Source: Bacteroidetes bacterium OLB9 (GTDB lineage: Bacteria > Bacteroidota > Bacteroidia > Chitinophagales > Saprospiraceae). From it: a stretch of 64,000 nucleotides of DNA. Below the pieces are notes generated by a model. It searched no databases and was not told the DNA's origin. It saw nothing but the letters and a program-made list of their open reading frames with translations. The DNA lies in the NCBI GenBank assembly GCA_001567255.1, contig LNBW01000021.1, positions 43,259-107,258 on the forward strand. The letters are read 5' to 3'. Shown here piece by piece: positions 48,133 to 56,400 of the stretch (positions are counted from its first letter, which is position 1; each line of letters begins with the position of its first letter). A program made the position numbers and the translations under genes.

Positions 48133-49158
48133 ATGAACCAGCATTTAGATCCGAGTGAAGCGCATTTTTCACCTGAGGAAAGACAGGTAGATAAGGCGTT
48201 GCGACCTAAGGAATTGCTTGAGTTTCATGGCCAGTCTAAAATAGTTGATAATTTAAGCGTATTTATTCAAGCCGCTAGGCTTCGCAATGAAGCTCTAGAT
48301 CATGTTTTGCTTCATGGTCCACCCGGACTAGGCAAAACCACGCTTTCACATATTATAGCCAATGAGCTTGAGGCTAACATCAAAATCACTTCCGGACCAG
48401 TACTGGAAAAGCCTGGTGATCTGGCAGGATTACTGACAGGACTAGAAGAAGGCGATGTGCTCTTTATAGATGAGATCCACCGACTCAATAATGTCGTCGA
48501 AGAGTATCTTTATTCGGCAATGGAGGATTATCGGATTGATATTATGATAGATACCGGGCCGAATGCCAGAAGTATTCAGATCAATCTCAATCCATTTACA
48601 TTAGTGGGCGCTACGACCCGTATGGGTTTGCTCACAGCACCGATGAGAGCCCGTTTTGGCATTACCTTTTTGCTGGACTATTATAATGTTGATACATTGA
48701 AAAAGATTCTGTTCCGTAGTGCAGAGATACTCGATGTTAAAATTGATGAAGCTGGCGCCAGTGAAATTGCTAGACGAAGCAGAGGTACGCCACGTATCGC
48801 CAATGCACTGCTGAGAAGAATAAGAGATTTTGCCCAGATTAAGGGTAATGGAGAGATTGACCGTGAGATCGCCCGTTTTGGTCTGGATGCACTCAACGTG
48901 GATGAGAGTGGACTTGATGAAATGGACAATAAAATCCTCACAGCTATTATTGAAAAATTTAAAGGTGGTCCTGTCGGAATCAATACTATTGCTACGGCAG
49001 TAGGAGAGGAATCCGGTACGATTGAAGAGGTTCACGAACCATTCCTCATCATGGAGGGTTATATTCAGCGCACACCTCGAGGGCGAGAAGCGACAGCAAA
49101 AGCATATAAACACATAGGAAAGGTGCCTCCTTCTGCATCCGGCACTTTATTTAGCTAA
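48133..49158 (+). CDS. ruvB: Holliday junction branch migration ATPase RuvB
   Basis: The 341-residue AAA+ motor has Walker [10 protein letters not shown], Walker [10 protein letters not shown], sensor 1 VGATTR, arginine finger region APMRARFGI, and a C-terminal winged helix with [16 protein letters not shown] and RTPRGREAT. It drives branch migration with RuvA. I start at Met 48133 (MNQHLDPSE); the frame extends to 48091, but that would overlap the iron-sulfur carrier gene. ruvA and ruvC are not in the window. Confidence 0.97.
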   Translation: MNQHLDPSEAHFSPEERQVDKALRPKELLEFHGQSKIVDNLSVFIQAARLRNEALDHVLLHGPPGLGKTTLSHIIANELEANIKITSGPVLEKPGDLAGLLTGLEEGDVLFIDEIHRLNNVVEEYLYSAMEDYRIDIMIDTGPNARSIQINLNPFTLVGATTRMGLLTAPMRARFGITFLLDYYNVDTLKKILFRSAEILDVKIDEAGASEIARRSRGTPRIANALLRRIRDFAQIKGNGEIDREIARFGLDALNVDESGLDEMDNKILTAIIEKFKGGPVGINTIATAVGEESGTIEEVHEPFLIMEGYIQRTPRGREATAKAYKHIGKVPPSASGTLFS

Positions 49159-49162
49159 TATA

Positions 49163-50191
49163 TCAGTCTATACCCAGTTCTTCCAGCAGGAGATTGCATC
49201 CACGCCACTCTGAAGCGTCTAGTCGGCCTGTAATTTCAAAGGTACCATCATCATGGACGATGCCTTGATCTTCGGTCTGAATAAAGGCACAACTATCTAC
49301 ATTAGCGAGGTCTGTTACACAGATTATGCCCGATTTGCCGTTTTTTTCACGGGAGAGTGGATCATTGACTTGTCGAGTGTGCACGGTCAACATAGGGTTG
49401 GGTCGGAATTTTGTCTCTCCAAAGGTATACGCCTGCGACAATAACTCGGTCATGCCATATTCAGAGTAGATTCGAGCACTTCCTGTCTTTTGCTGGAGGA
49501 TGTGGTGGAGTTCAGATTTGGTAAGCTCTTTACGTTGACCTTTCATACCACCTGTTTCCATGATAATGAGCTCTGGGAAATCAATGCTGTACTCAGAAGT
49601 AAAGTCCAGAAGTGCATAAGCCACACCAAAGAGCACTACCGGTATTTTGCTTTTTTGGCAGTGCAATAGACGTTTATACAATGCCTCATGATTGCGAAGA
49701 TAAAATCCGCTTTCTGTATATTGGGATTGCTGTATGAAATGATGTACCATTGATATCAGTGATGAACCGTCACGCTCCAGATAACCGGGTAAAAGTGCCA
49801 GAAAGCAATAATCCTGCACACGACCAAAAGATGAAGACCAGATCGCACTCGTGTTTTCTAGATACCATTGCATATTGCGGATGAAATGCCGCGACCTCAA
49901 GACTTGTGTTGTACCACTACTCAAAAATATTTCCTCAGTTTCAAATTCTCCTGTTTTGACTTCATGATGTTTAAAAGCAGTAATGGGTAAGTGTGGTATC
50001 GCATCAGGATGTTGAAAAGTATCAAAATTAATTCCCAAATTTTGACAATATTGCCTATAGATTGCGTTATATTTACATTGAAAACGGAACAAAGACAGTA
50101 GCGTCTCATCAGATCGAGGTACCGATGATAATTGGATTTTGGAAATGTGTGCTAAAATTGCCTGTCTCTCAGTCTGAAAGGATGGTTCCAT
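49163..50191 (-). CDS. LuxE/acyl-protein synthetase-like protein (ANL superfamily)
   Basis: The ~342-residue protein resembles LuxE acyl-protein synthetases and short PaaK-like adenylate-forming enzymes: FLSSGTTQ (phosphate-binding loop), PELIIMETGGMKGQRKEL, SARIYSEYGMTELLSQAY and ICVTDLANVDSCAFIQTED. LuxE activates fatty acids as acyl-AMP and carries them as thioesters, but no luxC/luxD genes are near. The true substrate is unknown. Met at 50191 avoids crowding the divergent lipoprotein gene; 50218 is an alternative start. It converges with ruvB, with 4 bp between stops. Confidence 0.75.
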   Translation of the reverse strand: MEPSFQTERQAILAHISKIQLSSVPRSDETLLSLFRFQCKYNAIYRQYCQNLGINFDTFQHPDAIPHLPITAFKHHEVKTGEFETEEIFLSSGTTQVLRSRHFIRNMQWYLENTSAIWSSSFGRVQDYCFLALLPGYLERDGSSLISMVHHFIQQSQYTESGFYLRNHEALYKRLLHCQKSKIPVVLFGVAYALLDFTSEYSIDFPELIIMETGGMKGQRKELTKSELHHILQQKTGSARIYSEYGMTELLSQAYTFGETKFRPNPMLTVHTRQVNDPLSREKNGKSGIICVTDLANVDSCAFIQTEDQGIVHDDGTFEITGRLDASEWRGCNLLLEELGID

Positions 50192-50236
50192 TTCAAAAGT
50201 TTTGATAAATCGTGGCACAAGATAATGCCTTTACAA

Positions 50237-50743
50237 ATGAAAATAAAAAGAGCGCTTAAAAACCTGATCTGGCCGGTGATGATTTTGAGCATTGCTGCTT
50301 GCGTTAAGTCGGAAAAATATGACATTGTTCCTCATCTGGAATTTCGTCAGTTTTCTAAAAACTTGATGCAACAAGGAGATAATCAACAGGACAGTGTGAT
50401 GATGACGTTGTTTTTTACGGATGGTGACGGAGACTTTGGTGAGGATGTCAATAGTTCAAAAGCTAATGTCATTATTAAGGATTTACGTACCGGTGAGGTT
50501 TTCCGTCAGTATAAAGCGCCTTTTGTACCTTTAGAAGGCACAGGTAATGGTATTTCTGGCACAATTAACATTAAGATTTTTACTACTTGTTGTATTTACG
50601 ACCAAAGTACCGGCATACCACCTTGCGAAAAGACAGACTTATTTCCACAAAATGAGCTACCTCTTGAGGTATATATCACTGACAGAGCCGGTAATGAATC
50701 TAATCACGTTACTACGGATATTTTATTGCTAAAATGTAATTAA
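50237..50743 (+). CDS. Hypothetical lipoprotein with DGDGDFG motif
   Basis: The ~168-residue protein has a lipoprotein signal (MILSIAAC), then a beta-rich domain containing FTDGDGDFGED, which looks like an Asp-rich calcium-binding loop, and a Cys-rich segment, FTTCCIYDQSTGIPPC. It ends with VYITDRAGNES and a final Cys. I do not recognise a named family, though the DGDGDfG unit recurs in Bacteroidota lipoproteins. The start at 50237 (MKIKRALKNL) gives a standard lipoprotein n-region; 50225 is also in frame. It is divergent from the LuxE-like gene. Confidence 0.7.
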   Translation: MKIKRALKNLIWPVMILSIAACVKSEKYDIVPHLEFRQFSKNLMQQGDNQQDSVMMTLFFTDGDGDFGEDVNSSKANVIIKDLRTGEVFRQYKAPFVPLEGTGNGISGTINIKIFTTCCIYDQSTGIPPCEKTDLFPQNELPLEVYITDRAGNESNHVTTDILLLKCN

Positions 50744-50814
50744 TCGGGCACTTTCCTCTTTTATATTTTTGTTGTAGAGATCAGATGTTTACCATTCACT
50801 CTATAATACACATT

Positions 50815-50927
50815 TGACTTTGTTACGAAGGGAAATGATACAAAAGAACTTTGAATTTCGGAGCTTGTATTCTGTAGGATTACTATCGAAGATAGGAAAA
50901 CGAGTACAGAAATTGAGATGAAGAAGC
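50815..50927 (+). repeat. Dispersed ~113-bp intergenic repeat, copy B
   Basis: Second copy of the element at 30184-30297, in the same orientation, in the spacer between two convergent genes. The identical core GGAAATGATACAAAA is at 50831-50845, followed by CGGAG, ATTC, AAAACGAGTAC and GATGAAG at matching spacing. No open frame is seen. Confidence 0.6.
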
Positions 50928-50937
50928 GCTTCAAAAA

Positions 50938-51807
50938 TCACAAAAATACCTTGCTGGATATCTTCATTGCTTTAGCAAAAGCCTCCATATTTACTCCGGT
51001 TTCGACTTGATGATCTCCGAAATATTGTAGTAGATTTTCTGTAGCCATATTGCCGGTGAGGTCGTCTTTAGCCATTGGACAACCTCCGTAGCCTTTGATC
51101 GCAGCATCAAATCTACGACATCCGCTTTTGTAAGCAGCATCGATCTTAGGAAGCCAGTTGTGTGGTTGAGAATGCAGATGTGCTCCAAATTCAATTTCCG
51201 GATATTTAGGTATCAAATGCTGAAAAAGGTAAGAAATACTCTCAGGTGTGGCAACACCGATAGTGTCAGACAGTGCAATGATTTTTATGCCCATGCCCAC
51301 TAATTGATCTACCCACATTTCACATATACCTGCATTCCATTCATCACCATAAGGATTACCAAAGCCCATCGAGATATAAATAACCGTCTTTTTGTTGTGT
51401 TGGATAGCAAGATTTTGCAACTCCTCAACCCGGATGAGCGATTCCTGAATGGTTGCATTAGTATTGCGGAGCTGAAAGGTCTCCGATATAGAAAAGGGGT
51501 ATCCCAGATAGGTGATTTCATCATATTGTACCGCATCCTGAGCGCCGCGGGTATTCGCTATTATAGCAAGCAGTTTGGTTTTTGTACCGTTAAAATGCAA
51601 TTTGGACAGCACTTCTGAGGTATCTCGGAGTTGCGGTATGGCCTTAGGTGACACAAAACTTCCGAAATCCAGTGTATCATAACCCACTTTCAGCAGTTGA
51701 TTAATGTATTCTGCCTTAATATCAGTTGGGATAAAGTGGTGAATGCCTTGCATGGCATCGCGTGGACATTCTATGATTTTTACACTATTTGATTCAGTAT
51801 GCATCAA
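50938..51807 (-). CDS. Hydroxymethylglutaryl-CoA lyase family protein
   Basis: The 289-residue TIM-barrel enzyme has IIECPRDAMQG (metal-binding/catalytic RDAMQ), YDTLDFGSFVSP, SDTIGVATPE, the metal ligands of FGAHLHSQP, and the catalytic Cys loop GYGGCPMAKDDLTGNMATE. It should cleave 3-hydroxy-3-methylglutaryl-CoA to acetoacetate and acetyl-CoA in leucine degradation. No other leucine-catabolic gene is adjacent. It is transcribed towards the small lipoprotein gene. Confidence 0.93.
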   Translation of the reverse strand: MMHTESNSVKIIECPRDAMQGIHHFIPTDIKAEYINQLLKVGYDTLDFGSFVSPKAIPQLRDTSEVLSKLHFNGTKTKLLAIIANTRGAQDAVQYDEITYLGYPFSISETFQLRNTNATIQESLIRVEELQNLAIQHNKKTVIYISMGFGNPYGDEWNAGICEMWVDQLVGMGIKIIALSDTIGVATPESISYLFQHLIPKYPEIEFGAHLHSQPHNWLPKIDAAYKSGCRRFDAAIKGYGGCPMAKDDLTGNMATENLLQYFGDHQVETGVNMEAFAKAMKISSKVFL

Positions 51808-51937
51808 GGATCAATGATATGCGCTTTGTAACAGTCTTTTAAACGCTGTATAATCATCATTAGTTGCATTTTTTCTTCAAAAATTGGATTCGGATAAGAT
51901 ATTGGCATTTTCATAAGGTATTTAGCGCTGCGCTTTA

Positions 51938-51945
51938 TATTTTTG
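51938..51945 (+). promoter_or_regulatory. -7 element TATTTTTG before the 71-aa membrane protein
   Basis: TATTTTTG matches TAnnTTTG and ends 17 nt before the ATG at 51963, supporting that start over the longer upstream frame. No matching TTG is seen. Confidence 0.4.
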
Positions 51946-51962
51946 CAATTCAATTGACAGCA

Positions 51963-52178
51963 ATGAAAAAACCAATTTGGGCACTCATAGGATTTTTAGC
52001 ATTCTTTATCGGTCTTTTATCCGCTATTTTATCATTAGTAGGTTTGAATTTAACCTTTATGAAATTTGTGTATAATAAAGGAATTATTACAGTTTTGATA
52101 CATCTTGCGTTGATTTTCGGCGGAATTATGACACTTTTTATTGCTACGGCCTCACGATCGGAAGAAGAGGCGGATTAA
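51963..52178 (+). CDS. Small two-helix membrane protein, hypothetical
   Basis: The 71-residue protein has two membrane helices (about 5-27 and 40-60) and an acidic tail (RSEEEAD). The start at 51963 is chosen because a -7 element lies 17 bp upstream and the upstream extension is not protein-like. No family is recognised. Its stop overlaps the corrected stop of the convergent DUF5686 gene by 3 bp. Confidence 0.6.
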   Translation: MKKPIWALIGFLAFFIGLLSAILSLVGLNLTFMKFVYNKGIITVLIHLALIFGGIMTLFIATASRSEEEAD

Positions 52179-54675
52179 TTATTGAATAGCTGACTGAGCC
52201 TGAAGACTATACCATGATCGCGGTATCCGTTTTGACCAAAGCCAAAGGCATAGTCTATATCAAACAAATGGATCGGTCCGATTCGGAAGTTTCAATGCCG
52301 ATAAATGGTTCCCAGTAGGTGCCTTTATTCGGAACATAGAGTGCAGAACCGCCAAACACAAGTTTTAAGGGTGTCTTATTGATGAGCGGGATTTTGTCAA
52401 AAATGAATCCATTAAAATAGTGTCGGAAATTGGCCTTTAAATAGTAAGAGTCAGAACTGTATTCATAAAACGGTAATAGATTGAAACTTCCTAAATCAGG
52501 ATCAATGGGTATCGCAATCCTATTTCCCATAGTGTGCAGGTAATCGACAAAGTATTGTGGGGCCTTGCCTATGAATGAGGCCGCTTCCATATTATATTTA
52601 AAATAACCCAAAAGTCTTAGATTGACATACTGGTCTCTAATCTTGACAGCTAGTTTGTGATACTGATGCGCACCTTCTGAGAGTCCAATGCCCCATTCAT
52701 ATTCAGTCGTAAGGGTAGGCCAGTTAGATGCATCACGTAGTTTAAAATTAGGGTAGGAGCTGTATTTTTGACCTGGTTTAATAATAACTTTTAATTTGTT
52801 TTTAAAAAAAGTACTCGGTTCCAGTGCAGCGGTTGGTACACTTGATGTGGGAATATTAGCTTCATACTTTTTATTTTTCTTTCTAAAGCTGTATTGAGAA
52901 TGCACCTCTAGATTACTCCTATCTGTGTAGGTAGAGGATAGGTCTATATATAAGCCATTGATGATCTCTTGACTGTATCCTGCTGTTACAAAGTCATTTC
53001 GGTAGAGGCGGATTTTATTATTTTTGTCCCATAGAGATGACCATGCATTACTCTTGTCATTGATGGGTTTTCTTTCATCATACTGATCATAACTTCGTCC
53101 ACCGGATAGCCACAACTGACCGAGACTGTAATTGTCAAAGGTGTAGCGGACACTGAGCTGTGGTTTGAGTTGCTTATCTGAAAATCCATAGGCGAGAGCA
53201 GGTTGTATCACCAGCTTTTTAAAAGTGCTATCGCTTTTGGTCCATGATGGATTAAGCAGAAAGGTAAAACCTTCCACAGCATTAAAACTCAAAGAAGTAA
53301 GTGGGCTTGGGATTTTAAATTGATAATTCTTGTAGCTATTTCTATAAGTGTAGCCTAGCAAGAGGTGTATTGGAGAAAATTTGTTATTGGCTATGTCCAC
53401 CGAATCCTGATAAGATTTGGTATTCCACAATGTGTATAATGAGTCTTTTTTTACATAGTCTTTCATTTCTTCTTCTGTCAGCGGTATTGGGCGTTCTTTG
53501 TTCCAGAAAGCAGTATCTCTTTGCAGTGCATCTTTTTCAATTCTAAATGTTTCATTATCTTTAAATATAGAAGTAAGGTCCTGGTTGAGTATATAATTAG
53601 AAAATATATAGGAGAAGTGGCCGCCTATTTTAAAACCCAAAAGTCCGGCTTTAAAAGTAAAGACCTGACTAAATATACGCCATGTTTCTCTGTCATCAAT
53701 AGGGATGAAAACTTGCTTGACATCGATGGTGTCTATAAAAGTATTTTTGAGGGCGACACCATAAATCGATAGATCTGAACTGTAGATGGTCCAGTATCCA
53801 TCCACAATAAATATGGAACCATTGAGCAGTGGTGCATTTTTTGTCTTAGGCAAGAGTCGTATCTTGTGTATTACAAAATCATTGTTGTCAGTGGTGGTTT
53901 GCTCTAGTTTAAAATCATAGTGAGATAGTGCATTGTCAGCTAAAGGAGAGACAATAGTTCTTCCCATTTTGATGTACTCGTCGTATAGGTCAAAATTAGC
54001 CCATGAAAACTGATTGGCAGTAAATAGGCTGTTATCACCGGATTTGATGGTCGAAATCATTACCTCTTTGGTGCGATCCGGTTGCATGAAGTAATACTTG
54101 GATTTGGATTCTGACAGGTAGATATATCCTTGTCTGGTAGAATCCAGTATGCCTTGGAGATTACCCAGCTCCTCACCTAGCAGTTTTTCTGGCACTTCAT
54201 TAAGCCGGATGGACCCTTTAACGTATAGATCAGCTTCTAGACTCTTGATACGATTTTTGTTTTCCTTGCGATGAGCTATAGCCTGACGCATGATAGCATA
54301 AGCAGGGTCTTCCTTGTCGGGAGTTATCACGACTTCATTGAGAAAGACTGCATCCTCTTCCATGACTATGTCCTTGATAATAGGTGCGCCGGTATAGGTG
54401 ATCGCAACACGATGGTTTTTAAATCCTACATATTGGAAGTTAATTTTATAACTGCCATGGTGCGGAAGTATCAGTTCGTATTGTCCATCCACATTACTAA
54501 CGGTTCCTATAGATGTGCCCTCAATATATACTGCGGCAAAAGGCAAAGGGCTGCCGTCTTTTTCGGTTATTTTTCCTCTTACTTGTCCATCGAGACTGGT
54601 AAATATGCTAATTGCGCAGAGCAGCAAAACGAGATGACGTAACGAAGGATTGATTGAAGGCCAATTCAAAGACAT
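52175..54675 (-). CDS. DUF5686 outer-membrane protein with carboxypeptidase-like N-terminal domain (frameshifted near 3' end)
   Basis: The ~833-residue protein has a signal peptide, a CarboxypepD_reg-like beta-sandwich (GKITEKDGSPLPFAAVYIEG, GTVSNVDGQYELILP), then a long DUF5686 region that should end as an outer-membrane barrel. The raw frame stops at 52255 after GIETSE. Adding one base to TTT at 52290-52292 restores GIENFRIGPIHLFDIDYAFG and a C-terminus FRLSQLFNN with a stop at 52175. The start is placed at 54675 because a TATCTTTG -7 element (minus strand, 54700-54707) overlaps the longer start. The function of DUF5686 is unknown. Confidence 0.88.
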
Positions 54676-54699
54676 TAATAATAAATTGGATTTAACCTG

Positions 54700-54707
54700 C
54701 AAAGATA
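54700..54707 (-). promoter_or_regulatory. -7 element TATCTTTG (minus strand) of the DUF5686 gene
   Basis: CAAAGATA on the plus strand reads TATCTTTG on the minus strand and lies 25 bp upstream of the ATG at 54675. It covers the alternative ATG at 54702 and therefore argues against it. Confidence 0.4.
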
Positions 54708-54715
54708 GGAATTCT

Positions 54716-55681
54716 TTATCTGGTTTTATCTAATATAAAGTCTGTGATTACTATTTCAGACCATAACATTCCTTTTTTGATCTGGGCAAATCCGCAATGA
54801 CCTCCATATTTGGGTGCCATCAGGTAAAAATTATCTTTTTCTTCTGCCACCTCATAAGGGAAGCATTCCTTGGTGAGGAAAGTATCATCTTGTGCATTGA
54901 TCATGAGTGCGGCTATGCTAATCTGAGCTAAAAACTGCTTAGAATTGCTTTGTCTATAATAGTCTTCTGCATCTTCAAAACCATGAAGTGGAGCGGTGTA
55001 ATAATCATCAAAATCCCATAAATGGTGCACTCTGGAGGCATTTTTCATATTGACAATATCCGGAAAGAGCGTGGCTTTGTGAGCCATCTTTTTCATCAGG
55101 CTACCTATGAAATTTTGTTCATAGGGAAAGTTGTACCATCTTTTGAGTCGTGCACTGCCAGGACGTAGATCACAGGGTACCGATACACCGATGACTGCCT
55201 TGATTTTTGGATTAATATTTGTGCCGGATTGTCCGGCATATTTCATGGTTACATTGCCACCTAGACTAAAGCCACAGATGACCACCGTACTGTAGGATTC
55301 AGTTTCTGTATCGATAAATTGACTCAAATCCTTGGTGTATCCACTATGGTACATATCTAATTGTAGATTTGACACTCCGCTACAAGATCTAAAATTGATG
55401 GCGGCGATATCAAACCCTTTATCGTAAAGAATAGGAGCTAGACCATTAATATATTGAGAAGCAGATGAGCCTTCCAGACCATGCAGTAAGATGACTAACT
55501 GATGATTATCAGTATGCTTCAACCAATCTACATCATAAAAATCCTGATCAGGTGTATTGACCCGTATCCTACACCACGGAATCAATTTTCTCTTTCTGAA
55601 AAAATAAGAATACAAGGTATTTGTATGGCCATTTCTGAGGAAAATCGATGGCCGATAATCATTTTTTAGGATGACGGGCAT
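54716..55681 (-). CDS. YheT-type alpha/beta hydrolase
   Basis: The 321-residue protein matches the YheT/EMB8 family: FLRNGHTNTLYSYFFRKRK at the N-terminus, VILLHGLEGSSASQYI, INFRSCSGVSN, VVICGFSLGGNVTMKY (Ser nucleophile in GFSLGG), INAQDDTFL (Asp) and GGHCGFAQ (His). These are putative hydrolases or esterases of unknown substrate, usually cytosolic or membrane-associated. It follows the small barrel gene after 7 bp on the same strand, so the two share a transcript. Confidence 0.9.
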   Translation of the reverse strand: MPVILKNDYRPSIFLRNGHTNTLYSYFFRKRKLIPWCRIRVNTPDQDFYDVDWLKHTDNHQLVILLHGLEGSSASQYINGLAPILYDKGFDIAAINFRSCSGVSNLQLDMYHSGYTKDLSQFIDTETESYSTVVICGFSLGGNVTMKYAGQSGTNINPKIKAVIGVSVPCDLRPGSARLKRWYNFPYEQNFIGSLMKKMAHKATLFPDIVNMKNASRVHHLWDFDDYYTAPLHGFEDAEDYYRQSNSKQFLAQISIAALMINAQDDTFLTKECFPYEVAEEKDNFYLMAPKYGGHCGFAQIKKGMLWSEIVITDFILDKTR

Positions 55682-55688
55682 AATCGAT

Positions 55689-56111
55689 CTAAAAGAAAAC
55701 GCCTATGTTGAGTACGATCTGATCGTTATTAAAAATCCATCGTGGTTCTAGAAAATAAGTTAGATTATCACTAACGACTCTAGCGGATAAGCCGAGTAAA
55801 AGCGAGTTAGTAATATTTGCTGTTTTTGAAAAGTTGATGCCGGCCATAGGTATCAACTGAAAGCGGACATCTCTTCCCATCAAATGGTAATTCAGACTAG
55901 CATCAAAAGACCATGAAATATTTTTTCCAAAATAATAACCTGCATCTACACCGACATCAAAAGCATCAGAAACATCTTTTTCAATTTTACCATTAATACC
56001 AAATGCTTTAAAATTATTATTGGCATTGTATTTTACACCTGCTCCTAACTTAAACTGCGCTTGAGTTTGAGAAAAAAAGAAAATACATAATAATAATATA
56101 AAATACCTCAT
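55689..56111 (-). CDS. Small outer-membrane beta-barrel protein
   Basis: The 140-residue protein has a signal peptide (LCIFFFSQTQAQ) and about eight amphipathic strands (FKLGAGVKYNAN, DVGVDAGYYFG, SFDASLNYHL, LLLGLSARVV), ending in VLNIGVFF with the terminal Phe expected of outer-membrane barrels. It is probably an 8-stranded OmpA/OmpX-like barrel. The function is unknown. A full consensus promoter lies 30 bp upstream. Confidence 0.75.
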   Translation of the reverse strand: MRYFILLLCIFFFSQTQAQFKLGAGVKYNANNNFKAFGINGKIEKDVSDAFDVGVDAGYYFGKNISWSFDASLNYHLMGRDVRFQLIPMAGINFSKTANITNSLLLGLSARVVSDNLTYFLEPRWIFNNDQIVLNIGVFF

Positions 56112-56400
56112 GAGAATGAATTTTAGAATGCATTTAAGTACAAATATATTCCTTCATTTAGTAAAAACCACAAAATAATTCTTTTTTTTTTATTGCGTTC
56201 AAATAAAATTAAGTGTTTTTGATAGTCATTCAAAACATTGTAAATCAAGTTAATAAAATGGATTTATATGGCAATTAAAAAAAAATCCGAGTAAAAGCTA
56301 GGTGATATGCTAATCAAGTGTTAATATTGTTGCGAATTTTAAGAATAACTTATTGTATTATTTCAACCTTTAAATTATTAATTAACCAAACAATTTTAGT
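56112..56400. other. Divergent intergenic region upstream of susC (289 bp)
   Basis: It holds the promoter of the small barrel gene (56141-56173). The + strand promoter for susC/susD is not clear: TTG sites near 56330-56355 are followed by TATTATTT rather than TAnnTTTG. Poly-A/T runs (56180-56190, 56278-56286) are present. No gene is seen. Confidence 0.45.
56141..56173 (-). promoter_or_regulatory. Promoter TTG-N22-TATATTTG on minus strand
   Basis: On the minus strand, TTG (56173-56171), 22 nt, then TATATTTG (56148-56141), 30 bp upstream of the ATG of the small barrel gene. It is a full match to the Bacteroidota promoter pattern. Confidence 0.5.

Noticed and set aside
48601..49113. 170-aa and 100-aa minus-strand ORFs over ruvB
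   Set aside because: ruvB is fully supported on the plus strand, and these antisense frames have no recognised motif.
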